From Onchocerca volvulus (Eukaryota; Nematoda; Chromadorea; Rhabditida; Onchocercidae): DNA of 64,000 bases. The DNA is taken from positions 12,551,560-12,615,559 of the forward strand of contig HG738140.1 of the NCBI GenBank assembly GCA_000499405.2. Reading direction: 5' to 3'. Shown in pieces: positions 51,636 to 64,000 of this stretch; position 1 is the first letter of the stretch; every line of letters starts with the position of its first letter. The position numbers were made by a program, and so were the translations under genes. The notes beneath the pieces are model-generated. The model saw only the letters and a program-made list of their open reading frames with translations, did not search any database and was not told where the DNA came from.

Positions 51636-54600
51636 CTAAAACCTAAGAGCATTCGAAGAAAACTTGGATAGTTTGCTGTTGCTATCGCTATTTCGCTTTA
51701 CAGAACTACTGCTAAAAAAAGCATTCGACGAAAGAAGTGGTGCAGTTGAATGTTGCCGTCCAACTGTACTAATTGGAATTTTGGCAGAAGTAGTTTTAAC
51801 ATTAATTTCATGGCCTTGATCAATTAGTACAGTGGAAGTGGGAATATTTATCATCCCTGTTGATTTTTTGCTGCCTAACGATGATGAATTCCAGCAGGAA
51901 CGATTGTCCTGAAAATTTGGTTTTTTTTTTTTCTAAAGAATTAAGTCTGACTTATAAAAATGTTACTTTTGGAAACAAAGTCATATCTCGACAATTGGGC
52001 AATTAAAATTTTTTCATTAATTTCTTATTCATGAGATTTTAAATATAAAGCAAAACATCATGAAATGTTCAGGAGCAAACAATCAATTTTTTTATTCCCT
52101 CGTCAAGAAACTTATGATAAAATTATGAGTTTGACTTTTTTTTCTTTTATTTTTTTTTTTAAATTGGGATTCAAAGAAATGTAAAAAAATCTCTTCTGAA
52201 TAATGATATTCACCATGTGCTTCGCTAAATTTTGGGGAAAAAAAGGAAAAAAAAAACTAACATGTGGAGAATCTTTGGTCATTGAAGATGATGAATTATG
52301 ACGGGCAACATTATTTTCAGCATTTGTTTCTGTACAACCGTTCACCTATGAAAATTTGATTATTATAATTTGAATTTCTAAATAATTATCTCCTTTTTGA
52401 AGTTCCTCATTTGAAAACTCGTTGTAAAATGATTTAAAAAAATATTGTGTCACTTATTTTCAAACTTTTTTATTAACGATTTTTTAAAATGAGGAGTCAT
52501 TCAAAAAAATTAAGACAACGGAAAATAAGGAGTGGAAGACTATCATTTTTGAATAGTCCATCAAGTGCTTCGGACAAAAAAATTCTGAAACCTTTAAAGA
52601 AAACAGAAGAATAAGCAATAAATTTATTCCAATGATTCAAAGGTAACTTTTAAATCATTGGAATAATTTCACTTATTTCTTGTTCTAAGCAAAACATTTT
52701 TAAACTTATTTAAACGATCGAGATGAATTTCCATAACGTGTTATTATATTATTTCAGCCTTAAACGATCTGTAATTGGGGAATAATTATTATAATGCGTC
52801 AATTTTATTACCATCTTATCCACACACCTGCATTTCGACAAATGCTCCACTAACTTGTCTCTTAACCAGATCATCAGTTCGTGTGCCGCTTGAACCATGT
52901 TTTTGTTGTTTAGAGAATGGAGCTGGCACCGGTAAATGAGTTTTTTCATCGAAGAGATGAATCTGAACAATTTTAATTTCAAATTTAATTAAAACAGAAT
53001 AGCGAGTAAAGAGTTTGCAGCAATTTCAGGTCAAGATTTAAAAATCGGTTATAAAACATAAATAATTCACAGGATGTCATAAACTGAATTTCATCAAATT
53101 TTTCACAGTGTTGAAAAAAGAAACTCAACAACAACACATGGTTTCATTTGTTTTGATAACTTACAGCAACTCTTTGGTAAGTTTACCTCACATGGTGGTC
53201 CAATTAGTGATAAGAGTACTGGTAGTAGCATAAGCCCATTAAAAAGACCAATTAAAATGAGTGCCGATAGCACTACGAAGAAATATTTTACAATAAATTC
53301 GAATTCCGAAAATGCCAACATGATTATACCTAAAATCGAAAATCAAGATAGAATTTTAATTTTCCTTCTAAATTACAGAAGTCATTACCAGCTTTTCAAG
53401 TATTATATCAACGTAGATACTTAAATTATTCAAATCGCAGAATGTTAACAACAGCTTTTTTACACAAATACCCTGTAAATAATGGAGAACATATTGTAAA
53501 ATTAATCAAGAACAGTTTTTTCGCAATACAAACATAATTTCATAATTCGGTGAGAAGAAAAAAAAAAGCAAACAAACCCAGAAGAGTTGATAATCCGCCA
53601 TGTATCACAGGAATAAACATATGATTCAAGCATGCTGCCATTCGTTCATTTTTAGTGCCCAATGATGTCAAGTATACTAGCACAACATGAACTGTGAATT
53701 CCACACCTAAAACAAATGTTAGCAAACAAATTATGGAAAAAATCAACACTTAAATATTAATCCAAAAGAAGAAAAAAATTATTGCTGTTGTAACTTCTAT
53801 TTCGCATTCAAAGAACAAAAAGGTCGGCACGAAGATATGGAATATGAAAATAAAGTAAAATGCAATGTTTTAAAAGAAATTTGATATATGAATCATTTGT
53901 CAATTGAAAGAATATTTTATAATGATATGAATAAATAGAATTACTCTCTTAACTAATTGCATTATTTTCTAGTAAAAAATGAGTCCATACAAACCGATTC
54001 CAACGGCAGTAATTAGTGTAACTGCGCTAACTGGATTAAGTTTGACCCCAGTAGCACCCATAAAACCTGCTAATTCGATAGCCATCGAAATGACCACAAT
54101 CGTAACCATTACAGCTGCCCATGGATTAAAAACTAATATCGATATGGTAATAAATACTGCACTAGTAATTACACCAACAGCAAGAAGCAGGTTCCATCTG
54201 AAAAGAGTCAAATTTGGAACTGAAAATCAAGAAAACATTGAAAAGAATTTTTATCACCTTTACTGAATTTTATAACGCTTCATATATTCATCGAAACTAA
54301 AAACTTTGGAAAAAAGATTTGGCATTTTAAAATTCTTAAAATAATAAAAAAAAAAAAGGAACTCTTTTAAAATATTCACCGATATATCTCTTTTATTCCC
54401 TTCCTCTACTTGGTCCTAAAAAGTTATAAGGTTAGCTAAATTTGGTAGTTTGCAAATTTTCACATTTAAATTCCTGATAAAATTTTAAAAAGTTTGATTT
54501 ATTATGACCTCAAGTTGAGATATTGCTCCCAAAATATGAATGCAATACCGCTCGGGAAATTCGGTAAGCCCATTTCTGTGTATCGATCACAAATTCCTCG

Positions 54601-57600
54601 AATTTCCTGAAATAACAATCGATTATCTGCTAGTTTCTATAAAAATTTATTATTTGATATTGAATAATGTTGAATGACTTTTTGATATTGAGCCATATAA
54701 TTTATATCACTTTATGTTTACAGTTTTTAATAGAAAATATTCTGGATCAAAATCTGCAGTGCATTAAATGTACCAATGAAATCTTTGCCAAAATCAAGCT
54801 TAACATCATACTTACCAAAACTTACATTACAGATAACTAGATTGTCAATTTTAGAATGGAAGTTGGCAGAAAAGTCTGCTTTTTTGTCATCAGAGTTCAG
54901 ATTAAAAACACGGAAATTGAATACAGATTTTACCTTCCCAACTATCTTATTCTTTGTACATACAAATAGGACGAGCTACCAACGAAAAAGCGAATATTTA
55001 AACTCAAAATTTGTTAAATTCGTGCGAGTATTAAAGATTTTTCTATCATTCTGAAAAGGGAATTTCTAAAATCTTACTCGTATCATCTTTACAATTACAG
55101 GAGTATCGATCAAATCGGTAAGATAGAAAGGTATTTGACTGTAGAGTGGTGGTGACGCCGGAGGAACAACTTCTTCACGCTGAAATTACACTCATATCAT
55201 CAAATCATAAATTTAAAACCCGATTTCTATATGTCTGGATCAAATTTAGCAAAATTAACCTCGACAAATTCCCACGAAGGAGGCAGTGGATAAAGTGAAG
55301 CTTGTGAAACATAATACATCATGCTATCAATATTGTACCATGCAGTCAAATAATTGTAAAAACCATCGGCATTGATTATACCAGCATCATTTACCAATCT
55401 TATGGTGCTAATCTAGAAATAAATAACTTTGATCGATATAAATAAATGATTTTGTGCAATACATTAATTCTTCCTATGTCGAAAGAAACAATATTTGTTG
55501 ACTATTTTCTAAACAGCAAGATTATCAAATTAATTGTGAAAAAATACTTGCAAGATTTGGTATAGAAATAGCTGAGCCAATCGAAATTATAAATTTAAGA
55601 AGCCAACCTAAATTCAAAATAAAACTCCATTTTTGAATATAAATACTTACTCTTCCTGTGCAGTTATAGTTATTTCCGTACGAGCAAACGAGGTATCTTG
55701 CAATCTTCACATCATCGTTAAGCTTAACATCAGTTTTTATCTCACCAGTAACTGCATTTATATCACCTTTTCTGATAGCATCATCTAAAGGCTTCTGAAT
55801 TGAAACCAACCAAAGTCGCATCAATGACATCCAATACTCTTCACTTGGACGACCGTTCACTTTGATTACATAGCTTGATTTAGCTATAATGGCAAATTAA
55901 TGAATTCAAAACACATTTAATTATATGGAAACTACATTTAAATGAGTGAACTTGTGGAAAATTAAAATAGAAAATAAGTAAGACTTGTCATTTTTTGACC
56001 TTTTTTCTTGAATTCGTAAAAAATAATAAATTGAACTATTTTTTACCAATATCCAGACGATACTGTTCGATTTGTTCTTGCTGTTCCGGAAAGTTGATTT
56101 GATTGCCTTTCAAAACAGCAAACATCGGATAAAAACTAAAATACTTCTCTCTTGCTCTTAAAAATGCAGATGGAGGTGTTCCTTCCGGAAGGACATCAGA
56201 TAATTCCAATCCAAGAGTTGACTGATAAAGACCAAAACAGCTAATTAATAGCATCGTTGTAAATACCACGATTACCATCAACTAAAAGTTAAATTAATCT
56301 GTCAATTTTTGAATTTTTTGTCGATTCCAAACTTTAAACGTCGAATTCTATTCAAAATTAAAGCATCCATAATATTGCCAATATTAACCTTTGTGAGCGG
56401 CATTGTCAAAAAAGGGATGTAATAATACTGCAAAAACCCGCTTAATGTATACCACTTCTCCTTATCATCATTACACCTTGGTACCAAAGAAGGAGGTGGA
56501 CCTGGATAGATGCGATCAGCTCTCCATATATTTCCTACGATTCGTTTTTCCGTATTTGATTCTAAGCATTGCACTCTAAGCTAGAACAAAACAATTCATC
56601 ATCTACATGAAATTATTCAATATTTACTTCCAAAAAATTCAATATTTATTTTCAAAAAAATCAGTGTGATTATGCAAATTAAATAATTATTTTTCAAAAC
56701 AATCCTTCTCTATCAAAGTAAACTTCATTTTTTTGTAAAATAACGCAAATAACCTTTTTTGAGTCCACAGAACTTTCTATACAACAAAAACCCAAATCTC
56801 GCCTGCCAGAAAAACGTCGTCGCAAATCAATTGCAATCATCGCCGGATAGACTACCATAATAGCTACCAAATTGAATGTCAATAAAATTGCTGTCTGCAA
56901 TTAATAGAAAAAAAAGAATTTATTATTTGTTTCATTCTTTTTAGCAGTGTTTTGGCAATGTCTTAAAATCGCCACAAAAATCATGTTCCAAGTGAAAAAA
57001 ATTACTCAATTTATAAAAAAGTCCTTAATCGCTGAATAAACTTGCGGTAATGTTTCTATTTCATATGATTTATATGGTTTCTATTCAAGTGAAATATACC
57101 ATCAAACTAACAAGAATAGATTCTTTAAAAAAAAAGATGTAGAATAATGTTTTAAAAAAAATCTAGAACGATAGAATTATCTAACTTAGATTGTTTTTGG
57201 TTTCATCAAATAAATTTTATTCCTATATTATTAATCGTCCTCAGTTAGTTACTACCGTAAGTTATACAGTTACGATCTTGTTAATTATCAACAACTCCTT
57301 ATTTGCATAAAAATTTTCAAAAGAATCTCAGACATGAAAAAAAACATATGTGTGCACGATAAAATTTATCAAACTGATTAAATCGTAAAAATTAATCAAA
57401 AATTGAGGTAGCATGAAAAGGTAATGCATAATTCAAAGACTAATTGAAGAAACGAACTTATTTTAAGAAAAATATCTGACAACAAATAATTAAAAAAATA
57501 AAAAACTAATCTTGAAAGCATAAATAACTGGTCTAGAAAGAAGATTTACCTGTAAGCAAAATGATCTTAACGCTGGAATAGGAAGAAGTGTGCCGACCAT

Positions 57601-60600
57601 AAACGCAATAATATTATTTACTGATGTAATTACAATACTCATACCGGTTTCTTTCATTAGTATACCTGAAATAATGGTGATAAAATTATATTAAAAATAG
57701 TCGTTGCTTGAAATTTAATTAAAAAAATTATTTGTGCAAGTTTCTAAAAAATTTCTATTAGGAAGACACTTGGAGTGATGGATTTACAAATCAGGGATAA
57801 ATTCAAAAAATTCTGCCACAAAATAACATAGACAAAGATTTAGTGCTACCAATTTCGTTATTTTTAACAGTAGAGCACACGGTTCCATAGTTGTGAAGCA
57901 ATAAGAACATATCATCAACACCCAATCCAAGCGTCAAGAAGGGCACAATCTAAATTCATGAAATTATCTGAGATTAACGCAAATGAAAAAAAGGAAGTTT
58001 GTTGTTGCAGTTATAGAAACACTGCAATTTAAACTAAGTAACAAATGAAATTTACGTGCATTTCGTTACATATGAAACATTTCCAAAAAGAATTTATACT
58101 CAACAAGAATATTTAATGATTTGAAGAAAAATCCAAAATTTACAAATTTGAATTCTGAATTCATTCTTGAAAATCTGCATTACTCGTTTTTAAAAGGCGA
58201 AAATACATGATTAGCAGATTAAAGGCCAACTAAAACTGCTCTCTTCTCAAAATTTTCTTTAATCTTTTGAATTAAAAAAAAACAAAAAAAAAAAAAAAAA
58301 ACGTGAATGAAAGTGTTACCTGCGTTGTAGCTGCATTAAAATGAATACCCATATATGAAGATATTCCAAGACCGGAAATGCTTGAATAAGTGACCAAAAA
58401 AACGCCAAGGATACTGAGACCAACTGAAGAATCTACTGCGAACCACCAACCATCCCAACTTAATTGTGTCCATCCCGCATAAATAAACTGCAATTCAATT
58501 TTCAATTAATTTTAAATTAGTCGAATGGGATGGTACAGTTAAAGAACAGCTGTATCAACATATTTAGAAGTCATTTTTATGATTTAAGAGATTCTGACTC
58601 AAAAGCAGCGTAATAAAAATAAATAAATGTAACTCGCAATTTCTAACAATACTTCAATGATTTGTATTTGTTTATAGTAATTACTTTATTGATTACCTTG
58701 ATCTTTATACTGGATCTTAAGAAAGAATTCGATGTCTTTGCACAACAAATTTGAAACAACGTTTTATTGGAATAACTACGTGTTTTTATACAGATATACT
58801 TACCAGTATATAAATGTCACACCTGAGACAGGTGAAAATAAGTAAGCGGACTGGATCTATTGATCTCACATACTTTCTGTTATAAAATGGACATGCCCTC
58901 GAGTATTCAAGGCTCGGTATTTCATATAAATGGAAGTGAAAGTGAATTGCACGTTATTCGAATAAGCGATGGCTTCACCAGTTAAGTATAAAGAGACTAT
59001 TACTGACGCGATATCGCGGATAGAGACTACTAGCATGTGCAGAATGATGAAAGGTGCAGGACTGATAAGGGCGGAAGATGCATCCATCACTTTCGTTTTA
59101 TTGTTTTATAAGGAATGTAGTTGCATCGCAGATGTTGAGATATCCTCATGATAATAATGTTTAATGAAATATTTCGTTCAAGCAATTTATGGTTTACTTC
59201 CCTGACTTCTAATATTAAGTCATGTTTTGGATTGCATTTTTGTTGAATTTTCGAAGAGATAATTCACGAAGAAAACTAAATTGTTCATGTCAAGAGAGAA
59301 AAGAAGAGCAACTGGTTTTTTGATTTTCATCAAAAATGTCCGTCTCTTATCCTTTGTTCTGATGACCAACTTTTTGTATGATTAATGTATTGTAAACTCC
59401 ATCCGCTATCAATACCAAGGATGATCCATATAAAAGGGGGTTTTCGAGTTAACCAACTGTGTGTCTTTGATCAAATTCGTGCATTTTTTGCAATCATACT
59501 GACTGCCTACTCTCCTTCATCTTGAATAGAGTTATGGGAAAAATATAAATCGCACTTGGCTGACGATATTTTACGTCGAATTTGTAAGAAAAATTCAAAT
59601 ATGAACATGGATTTCACGGCAGAAATCTACAACGAAGCATTGAAAATGATTAAAGATTTGCGCTTAGAAATCGCGAATGAAGTTCTCAATCAGTTGAGAA
59701 TGTCATCATCGAACTGATCTGCTGCTGCTTCTTCCGATGTAGAATTATGTTGTGAACAAGATTACAACATGGGTGATCTTCTGTCGTATGTGCAATCAAA
59801 TGTTCCTGAGCTAACGCTTGATCAAAAAGACATTCAAGATCAAATTGACGGTTTACATCAATAATAATTCTTCTTGGATGCGCCAGAAAGAACTGATAAA
59901 ATGTCCCTAATTAGATTGATTCTGGCAGTAATTCGATCCCAAAATAACATATCCTTAGCTCTTGCATCTTCCGAAATAGCTGCGACATTGTTACCAGGTG
60001 GAAGAACTGCTCATTCCGCTTTGAAACTGCGAATTGAACAAGCAATTCATTGAAACTCTCACATGCAACATTTCCAAAGCATCTGGTATGGGAAAAAAAT
60101 TGCAAAAATGTAAACTTATTGTTTTGAATAAATGCACAATTTGGCGCACAAAAGATCTCTCGAGTCTTATGATCGATCATTGCAAGATTTGCGTAAGAAC
60201 ATCACACCATTTGGGAACGCACTAATATTGCTTGCGGGAGATTTCAGGCAAACATTATCTATAATTCCTCGATCAACACCAATGCACGAAATAAATACTT
60301 GCCTGAAATACTCTACTTTGTCGCGACAGTAAAGACGTTGAAATTAATTACAAATATGCGTGTCCAGCTACAAAACGATCGATCAGCTGAGATATTCTAC
60401 ATCAGTTGCTCGAAATTGTGAATGGAAAGGTCCTGGTTTATCTGATCTCAGGACGAATTTCATTGTCTCAAAATTTAGTAATGTCAAAAAGAGAACTAGT
60501 GAAAAAGTATTTCGCAATATTCAAACCAATCATAAGAACTAAGACAGCGAAATGAACGAGCTATTCTTGCGGCCAAGAGCAAAGACGTCTACAAGCTTAA

Positions 60601-63600
60601 TAATATTATTCAGTCTAACATTCAAAGCGAGGCAGTCACATATAATCCGTCGACACTGTTGTGGAAGCTGATGAAGCAGTTAATTATCTAATAAATATCT
60701 AAATTCATTCGATCTGCCAGGGATACCACCACACGGCTGCAATTGAAAATCGGCTGCCGATTATCATGTTGCGAAATATCAACCAATCAAAGCTTTGCAA
60801 CGGTACGCGGTTTGCAGTAAAAAAATTTATGAACAACGTCGTAGAAATCTTGGCAGGATCTTTTAAAGATGCAGATGTCCTCATTTTTCGCATTATTGTG
60901 ATTCCAATGGATATGCCATTTCAATTTAAGAGATTGCAATTACCACTTCGATTGCATTTGCAATCATCCCACCATAGCTCAGAACCAATATTTAGAATTG
61001 TGTGGTTTGGATCTAGACACGAAATGCTTCTCACATGGACAATTCTATGTTGCGTGTTCCTTTTTTTTTTTTTTTTTCTTTTTTTTTTCTAATTTAATGG
61101 ATTGGGTTTTTCTTCGATAATTTATTAAAAAAATAAGTAATAATCAAATAATCCTATATCTACACAGATAATGAAACAAAAAAAAAAAATATTATATACC
61201 TATAAGCATTGGGAAATTAAATATATTAGATATTTGAGCTTTCTCCTTTCTTTCTATTCTACCTAATCAGATTAATCCAAAAAATGTGTATTTATCGAAA
61301 GTATATAAAAACATGCGCGTATTCAAATGCAAAGTTGTGGCAAAATTTCAAAGCAATCGTTGAAAATTTCGGAGATTTAAGATTGTGAACAAGCGAACAT
61401 TTACATTTTTATTTATATAGACTAGTGTACCCGACCACGCGTTGCCACAGCAATGCGTGGTCGGGTACAGCTAATAATGAATAAACGATAGGAACTTTGC
61501 TTCTAAAATATACTTTATAAAGTTTCCTCTAGGACTAATCTTTTAATTTTATTTTGTTTCTAAACCAGTTTCAAATCATATTAAAAATGTTTTTGTAGCA
61601 CTGGGAAGAATTTCGATGCCTGCCGAGCATGAAGCAGATCCTTAGGCCTTTTCACCATAAATGTCCATTTCTCAATTGGTTTTCTTAATTTCCTGTGCAG
61701 TCTTCTCTCAGAGTTAAGCAATGTAAGGACGAAACTTGATTAATTCGTTCTTTAATAAATGCAATTTCCAAAACTTGTAGAAAAAAGCAAACCATTAAAA
61801 AATATCCCATGAAGATAACCAAAAACTTGAACTGACTGAATTGCTCCAGCATATCCTCTAGAGATAATGATGATAGAGGATGTATCTGGCGATTCGTCTG
61901 AAAATTTTTCGTTTTCTTATAGTCGGTTTGTAATTAATTGCATGGATAATTAAATAAACGATGGGTTGTTTCAAAAATAATAAGATAGAAAGAATATTAG
62001 GAGAAGAACAGATAATATTATCAAAATGAAAAAAATTTAAAGAGTTTGTACCTTTAGCAAGTCAATTCTAATCATTTCCAAAACTATTGTACCGTGCTCT
62101 TTTAAAGTAAAATGGGTATATTTCATAAGTTTTATTGATTTATAGGTAAACTATCTTAATTTTTAGTGAGAAAATTATGCCACATAACATGGAAATATAT
62201 ATTCCATATGAATGATGAAATATGAAGTACTATATGTCTTTCAGAAAATATTTTGTCTCGAGTAAATCATCAAGTTTACTAACACTAAATTCGGTCAATC
62301 CTACATAATTAACGTGTTATGTATGAATACAAGATGTTTCCAGTATAATTTCACATAAACTTTACGTGAAGTTAAGAGCACTCTAATTATGATTATAAAA
62401 TGAATGTTAACCTCTGTATTCCAGCGGTGCTCATAGATGTGTTGCGTGAAATTCCGTTGCCAAGCGGAAACAATTTGAGATGCATAATATGGATTCCATG
62501 TATCAATATCCAGATTTGGCTTCGAATTGTGCTGCCGCTTTCGCACCTAAAGTAAAACCTAATATTGCGATGAGTATAAATGTAGTTTGACGAATCTGTC
62601 TAAAACATATACAAGTTAAATCATAAAAAAATTCATCCAGATGAAGCATTTTCTCAAATGCTTCATCCTCGTCATATTTCCGAGTTTAATGGGAAAATAA
62701 TGTTTTTAACGAACTTAATTTCTTTTGTGAACTTCTGATGATGCTTGCTATGAATAATTTTATTTGATCTATAATCTGAGTAACGCACATGATAAAACTA
62801 TCAATAAATGTGAATGAGAATATGGAAAAAACCAATCTATTATTGTATGATATTGCGGTATAAATATATCAATACTTAAAGCAAATATTCTGAAGGAATT
62901 AAATATAAAAACTAATTAAACCTTGTAACGTGCAAAGACATCATTGACACTTGCAACTAGGAAAATACTTTGGAAAGCTTCAGCACTTATCAACTTATGA
63001 TCTTTCCTCTTGACACCACCAATTATAAGATCTTCCGGCCATGTCATAGTATTTCGAGCAAATCCTTGACATCCGCCTGTCATTATTTTTCCGTAATCTG
63101 GATATTCCGGCATCTCTTCCTAAAATGACTTTCATCTGCAAGCAACGAACAGAAATCTAACATCTTTTAATTAGCATGGAAGCAAAAAATTTTCGCAAAA
63201 TAAAACCGCAAACTACAAAATTAGCATCGGAAGAATGATATATCAAAACCAGAGTAATCTAAATATTAAGTGCAATTTCCTAATTGAAAGATCATCAAGA
63301 AGAAAATGATAAGTGAAATACCGGTGTCAAAAATTCGCTCCATCGATGTTTATTCTCATTTAACCATTTCAAGAAACTCTTAACGTAACGAGAACATTGT
63401 TCTTCTTCAAGTTGCTCATTACCTAAAATATTAAAATGATTTAACCATTGACAAAGTGCTGAACTATCATGAAAAAATCTCTTATTCTCAATTTTTTAAT
63501 ATACCATGTCTAATATTCATCTATTTGTTATTGAATATCTAATAAACAACTTCTGTAAAATTTTCAAAAACTTAAAAATGTTTCAATCTTCAATAGTCAA

Positions 63601-63987
63601 TTAATGAGAAATAAAATTGTTACGAAATGCAAATTACGCATTATATTTCACTAAATTGTAATATGAAGTACATGGAAAATTTTTCAAATGAAAAATTTTA
63701 TTTTAACTGCAATTGGCAGAGAAAATCTCAATAAAAACTACTACCAAAAATCGAGTATATCAATTATTTTGATTCTTATGTTCGTTACTTGAGCTTTTCT
63801 CTTGATTTTATGAACAGATAAGATTAAATAACCATACTTTTTGTATCATTATTGGTGTTGTAATCATCATCATCATTATCCTCATATGCATAATAATCGG
63901 AGCTATCATCTTCTGTATCATTTCCAATTCTTGGTTTTATTGTTGTGATCATCTCCCGTTTTCTTCGCACTTTTTCCTCTGAAGGTG
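51636..63987 (-). CDS. ptc: Patched homologue (partial; 5' end beyond the window)
   Basis: RND-type transmembrane protein of the Patched family. Twenty-one exons in frame (1069 residues here): 63838-63987, 63322-63422, 62922-63119, 62412-62546, 61775-61897, 58320-58487, 57850-57949, 57550-57665, 56754-56894, 56389-56580, 56047-56281, 55651-55883, 55260-55412, 55078-55179, 54509-54606, 53995-54197, 53578-53706, 53187-53329, 52828-52962, 52262-52345, 51636-51908. Evidence: [16 protein letters not shown] in the first luminal domain; the sterol-sensing domain with [19 protein letters not shown] and the [10 protein letters not shown] motif; [34 protein letters not shown] and [17 protein letters not shown] in the second luminal domain; and [12 protein letters not shown], the second acidic transporter motif. 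Both acidic motifs are intact, so the pump core looks functional. The C-tail is Ser-rich. Whether it matches C. elegans ptc-1 or ptc-3 cannot be settled without alignment. About 200-300 N-terminal residues are missing at the window edge. Confidence 0.95.
52610..52678. repeat. Hairpin in a 3' intron of Patched
   Basis: Arm 52610-52641 pairs with about 52648-52678; the shared core is TTATTCCAATGATT. Several mismatches and small gaps at the base. Confidence 0.65.
59528..61053 (+). pseudogene. Helitron PIF1-type helicase, degenerate
   Basis: Fragments of the C-terminal helicase of a Helitron transposase in shifting plus-strand frames: [71 protein letters not shown] followed by GDFRQTL, then [32 protein letters not shown] and finally [15 protein letters not shown]. 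Known Helitron helicases carry a Walker A GGTGKT and Walker B WDE; here the corresponding places read ERTDKM and LNK, so both ATPase motifs are destroyed. Several in-frame stops and frameshifts (near 59,717, 59,860, 60,050, 60,330 and 60,540) confirm it is dead. It ends in a long T-run. Confidence 0.88.
61427..61474 (+). repeat. Helitron 3' terminal hairpin and CTAA end
   Basis: GTACCCGACCACGC (61427-61440) pairs perfectly with 61455-61468, with an inner TTGC/GCAA extension, giving a GC-rich stem in AT-rich DNA. CTAA (61471-61474) follows two bases later, then host T. Confidence 0.8.
62640..62667. repeat. Small perfect hairpin in a Patched intron
   Basis: GATGAAGCATTT (62640-62651) and its exact reverse complement (62656-62667) with a 4-nt loop. 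Confidence 0.7.
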
Positions 63988-64000
63988 CTGAAACAAAGAA

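Larger units (their letters stand above)
59528..61474 (+). mobile_element. Decayed autonomous-type Helitron inside a Patched intron
   Basis: Helitron (rolling-circle transposon) in the intron between Patched exons 61775-61897 and 58320-58487, in the opposite orientation to the host gene. It is defined by a helicase relic (59528-61053) and a 3' terminus made of a GC-rich hairpin followed by CTAA-T, the expected CTRR end with host T. The 5' TC end was not located; it could lie anywhere from about 58,500 to 59,500, where a CGCGATATCGCG palindrome (59007-59018) also occurs. No Rep/HUH portion was recognised. The intron remains properly bounded, so the host gene probably tolerates it. Confidence 0.8.

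Noticed and set aside
53979..54266. 95-codon plus-strand open frame
   Set aside because: Antisense of a Patched exon coding for membrane helices; no splice partners.
54377..54420. Short possible Patched exon ([12 protein letters not shown])
   Set aside because: Its phase does not fit, and exons 54509-54606 and 53995-54197 join directly in the conserved order (WEQYLNLR then WNLLLAVG).
59911..60180. 89-codon minus-strand open frame
   Set aside because: Antisense shadow of the Helitron helicase relic.
1..64000. tRNA, rRNA, CRISPR array or bacterial endosymbiont insertion
   Set aside because: No tRNA B-box/cloverleaf, rRNA-like block, spaced direct repeats or bacterial gene was seen on reading either strand.

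Overview
The window reads as nuclear DNA of a parasitic nematode, most likely a filarial or related clade III worm. Supporting this are the roughly two-thirds A+T composition, many short introns with TTTTCAG-type acceptors, a nematode cuticle collagen, a quahog-type hedgehog-related gene (a family known only from nematodes) and a Patched homologue. I saw no bacterial (e.g. Wolbachia) genes, tRNA, rRNA or CRISPR array. Exon borders below were placed by hand from splice signals, reading-frame continuity and family knowledge; no alignment was run.

Layout. 1-15,780 is almost gene-free: one minus-strand exon with the start of an RRM domain (3767-4332), then about 11 kb holding long hairpins, G-rich tracts, heat-shock-element-like dyads and CA/GT repeats. 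15,798-22,119 (plus) holds ATP synthase subunit d and COP9 signalosome subunit 3, tandem and 606 bp apart. 22,778-32,132 (minus) holds an unrecognised short gene, mitochondrial ribosomal protein mS38 and a cuticle collagen. 34,423-42,534 (minus) holds a 14-exon hedgehog-related gene of the quahog type with a C-terminal Hint/Hog autoprocessing domain. 47,450-50,069 (plus) is a tetraspanin. 51,636-63,987 (minus) is most of a Patched gene that continues past the right edge; a decayed Helitron lies in one of its introns.

How the genes relate. The quahog-type gene and the Patched homologue lie 9 kb apart with a tetraspanin between them. In nematodes both families are tied to cuticle, moulting and sterol-linked secretion rather than classical Hedgehog signalling, and the nearby collagen fits a cuticle theme, but co-regulation is only an inference. 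ATP synthase d and mS38 are nuclear genes for mitochondrial proteins. Most notable structural features are an intragenic tandem duplication of an exon pair in the quahog-type gene, several near-perfect foldback hairpins of 50-175 bp, a candidate mitochondrial DNA insertion in the first quahog intron, and a 21-bp coding minisatellite in the collagen tail.
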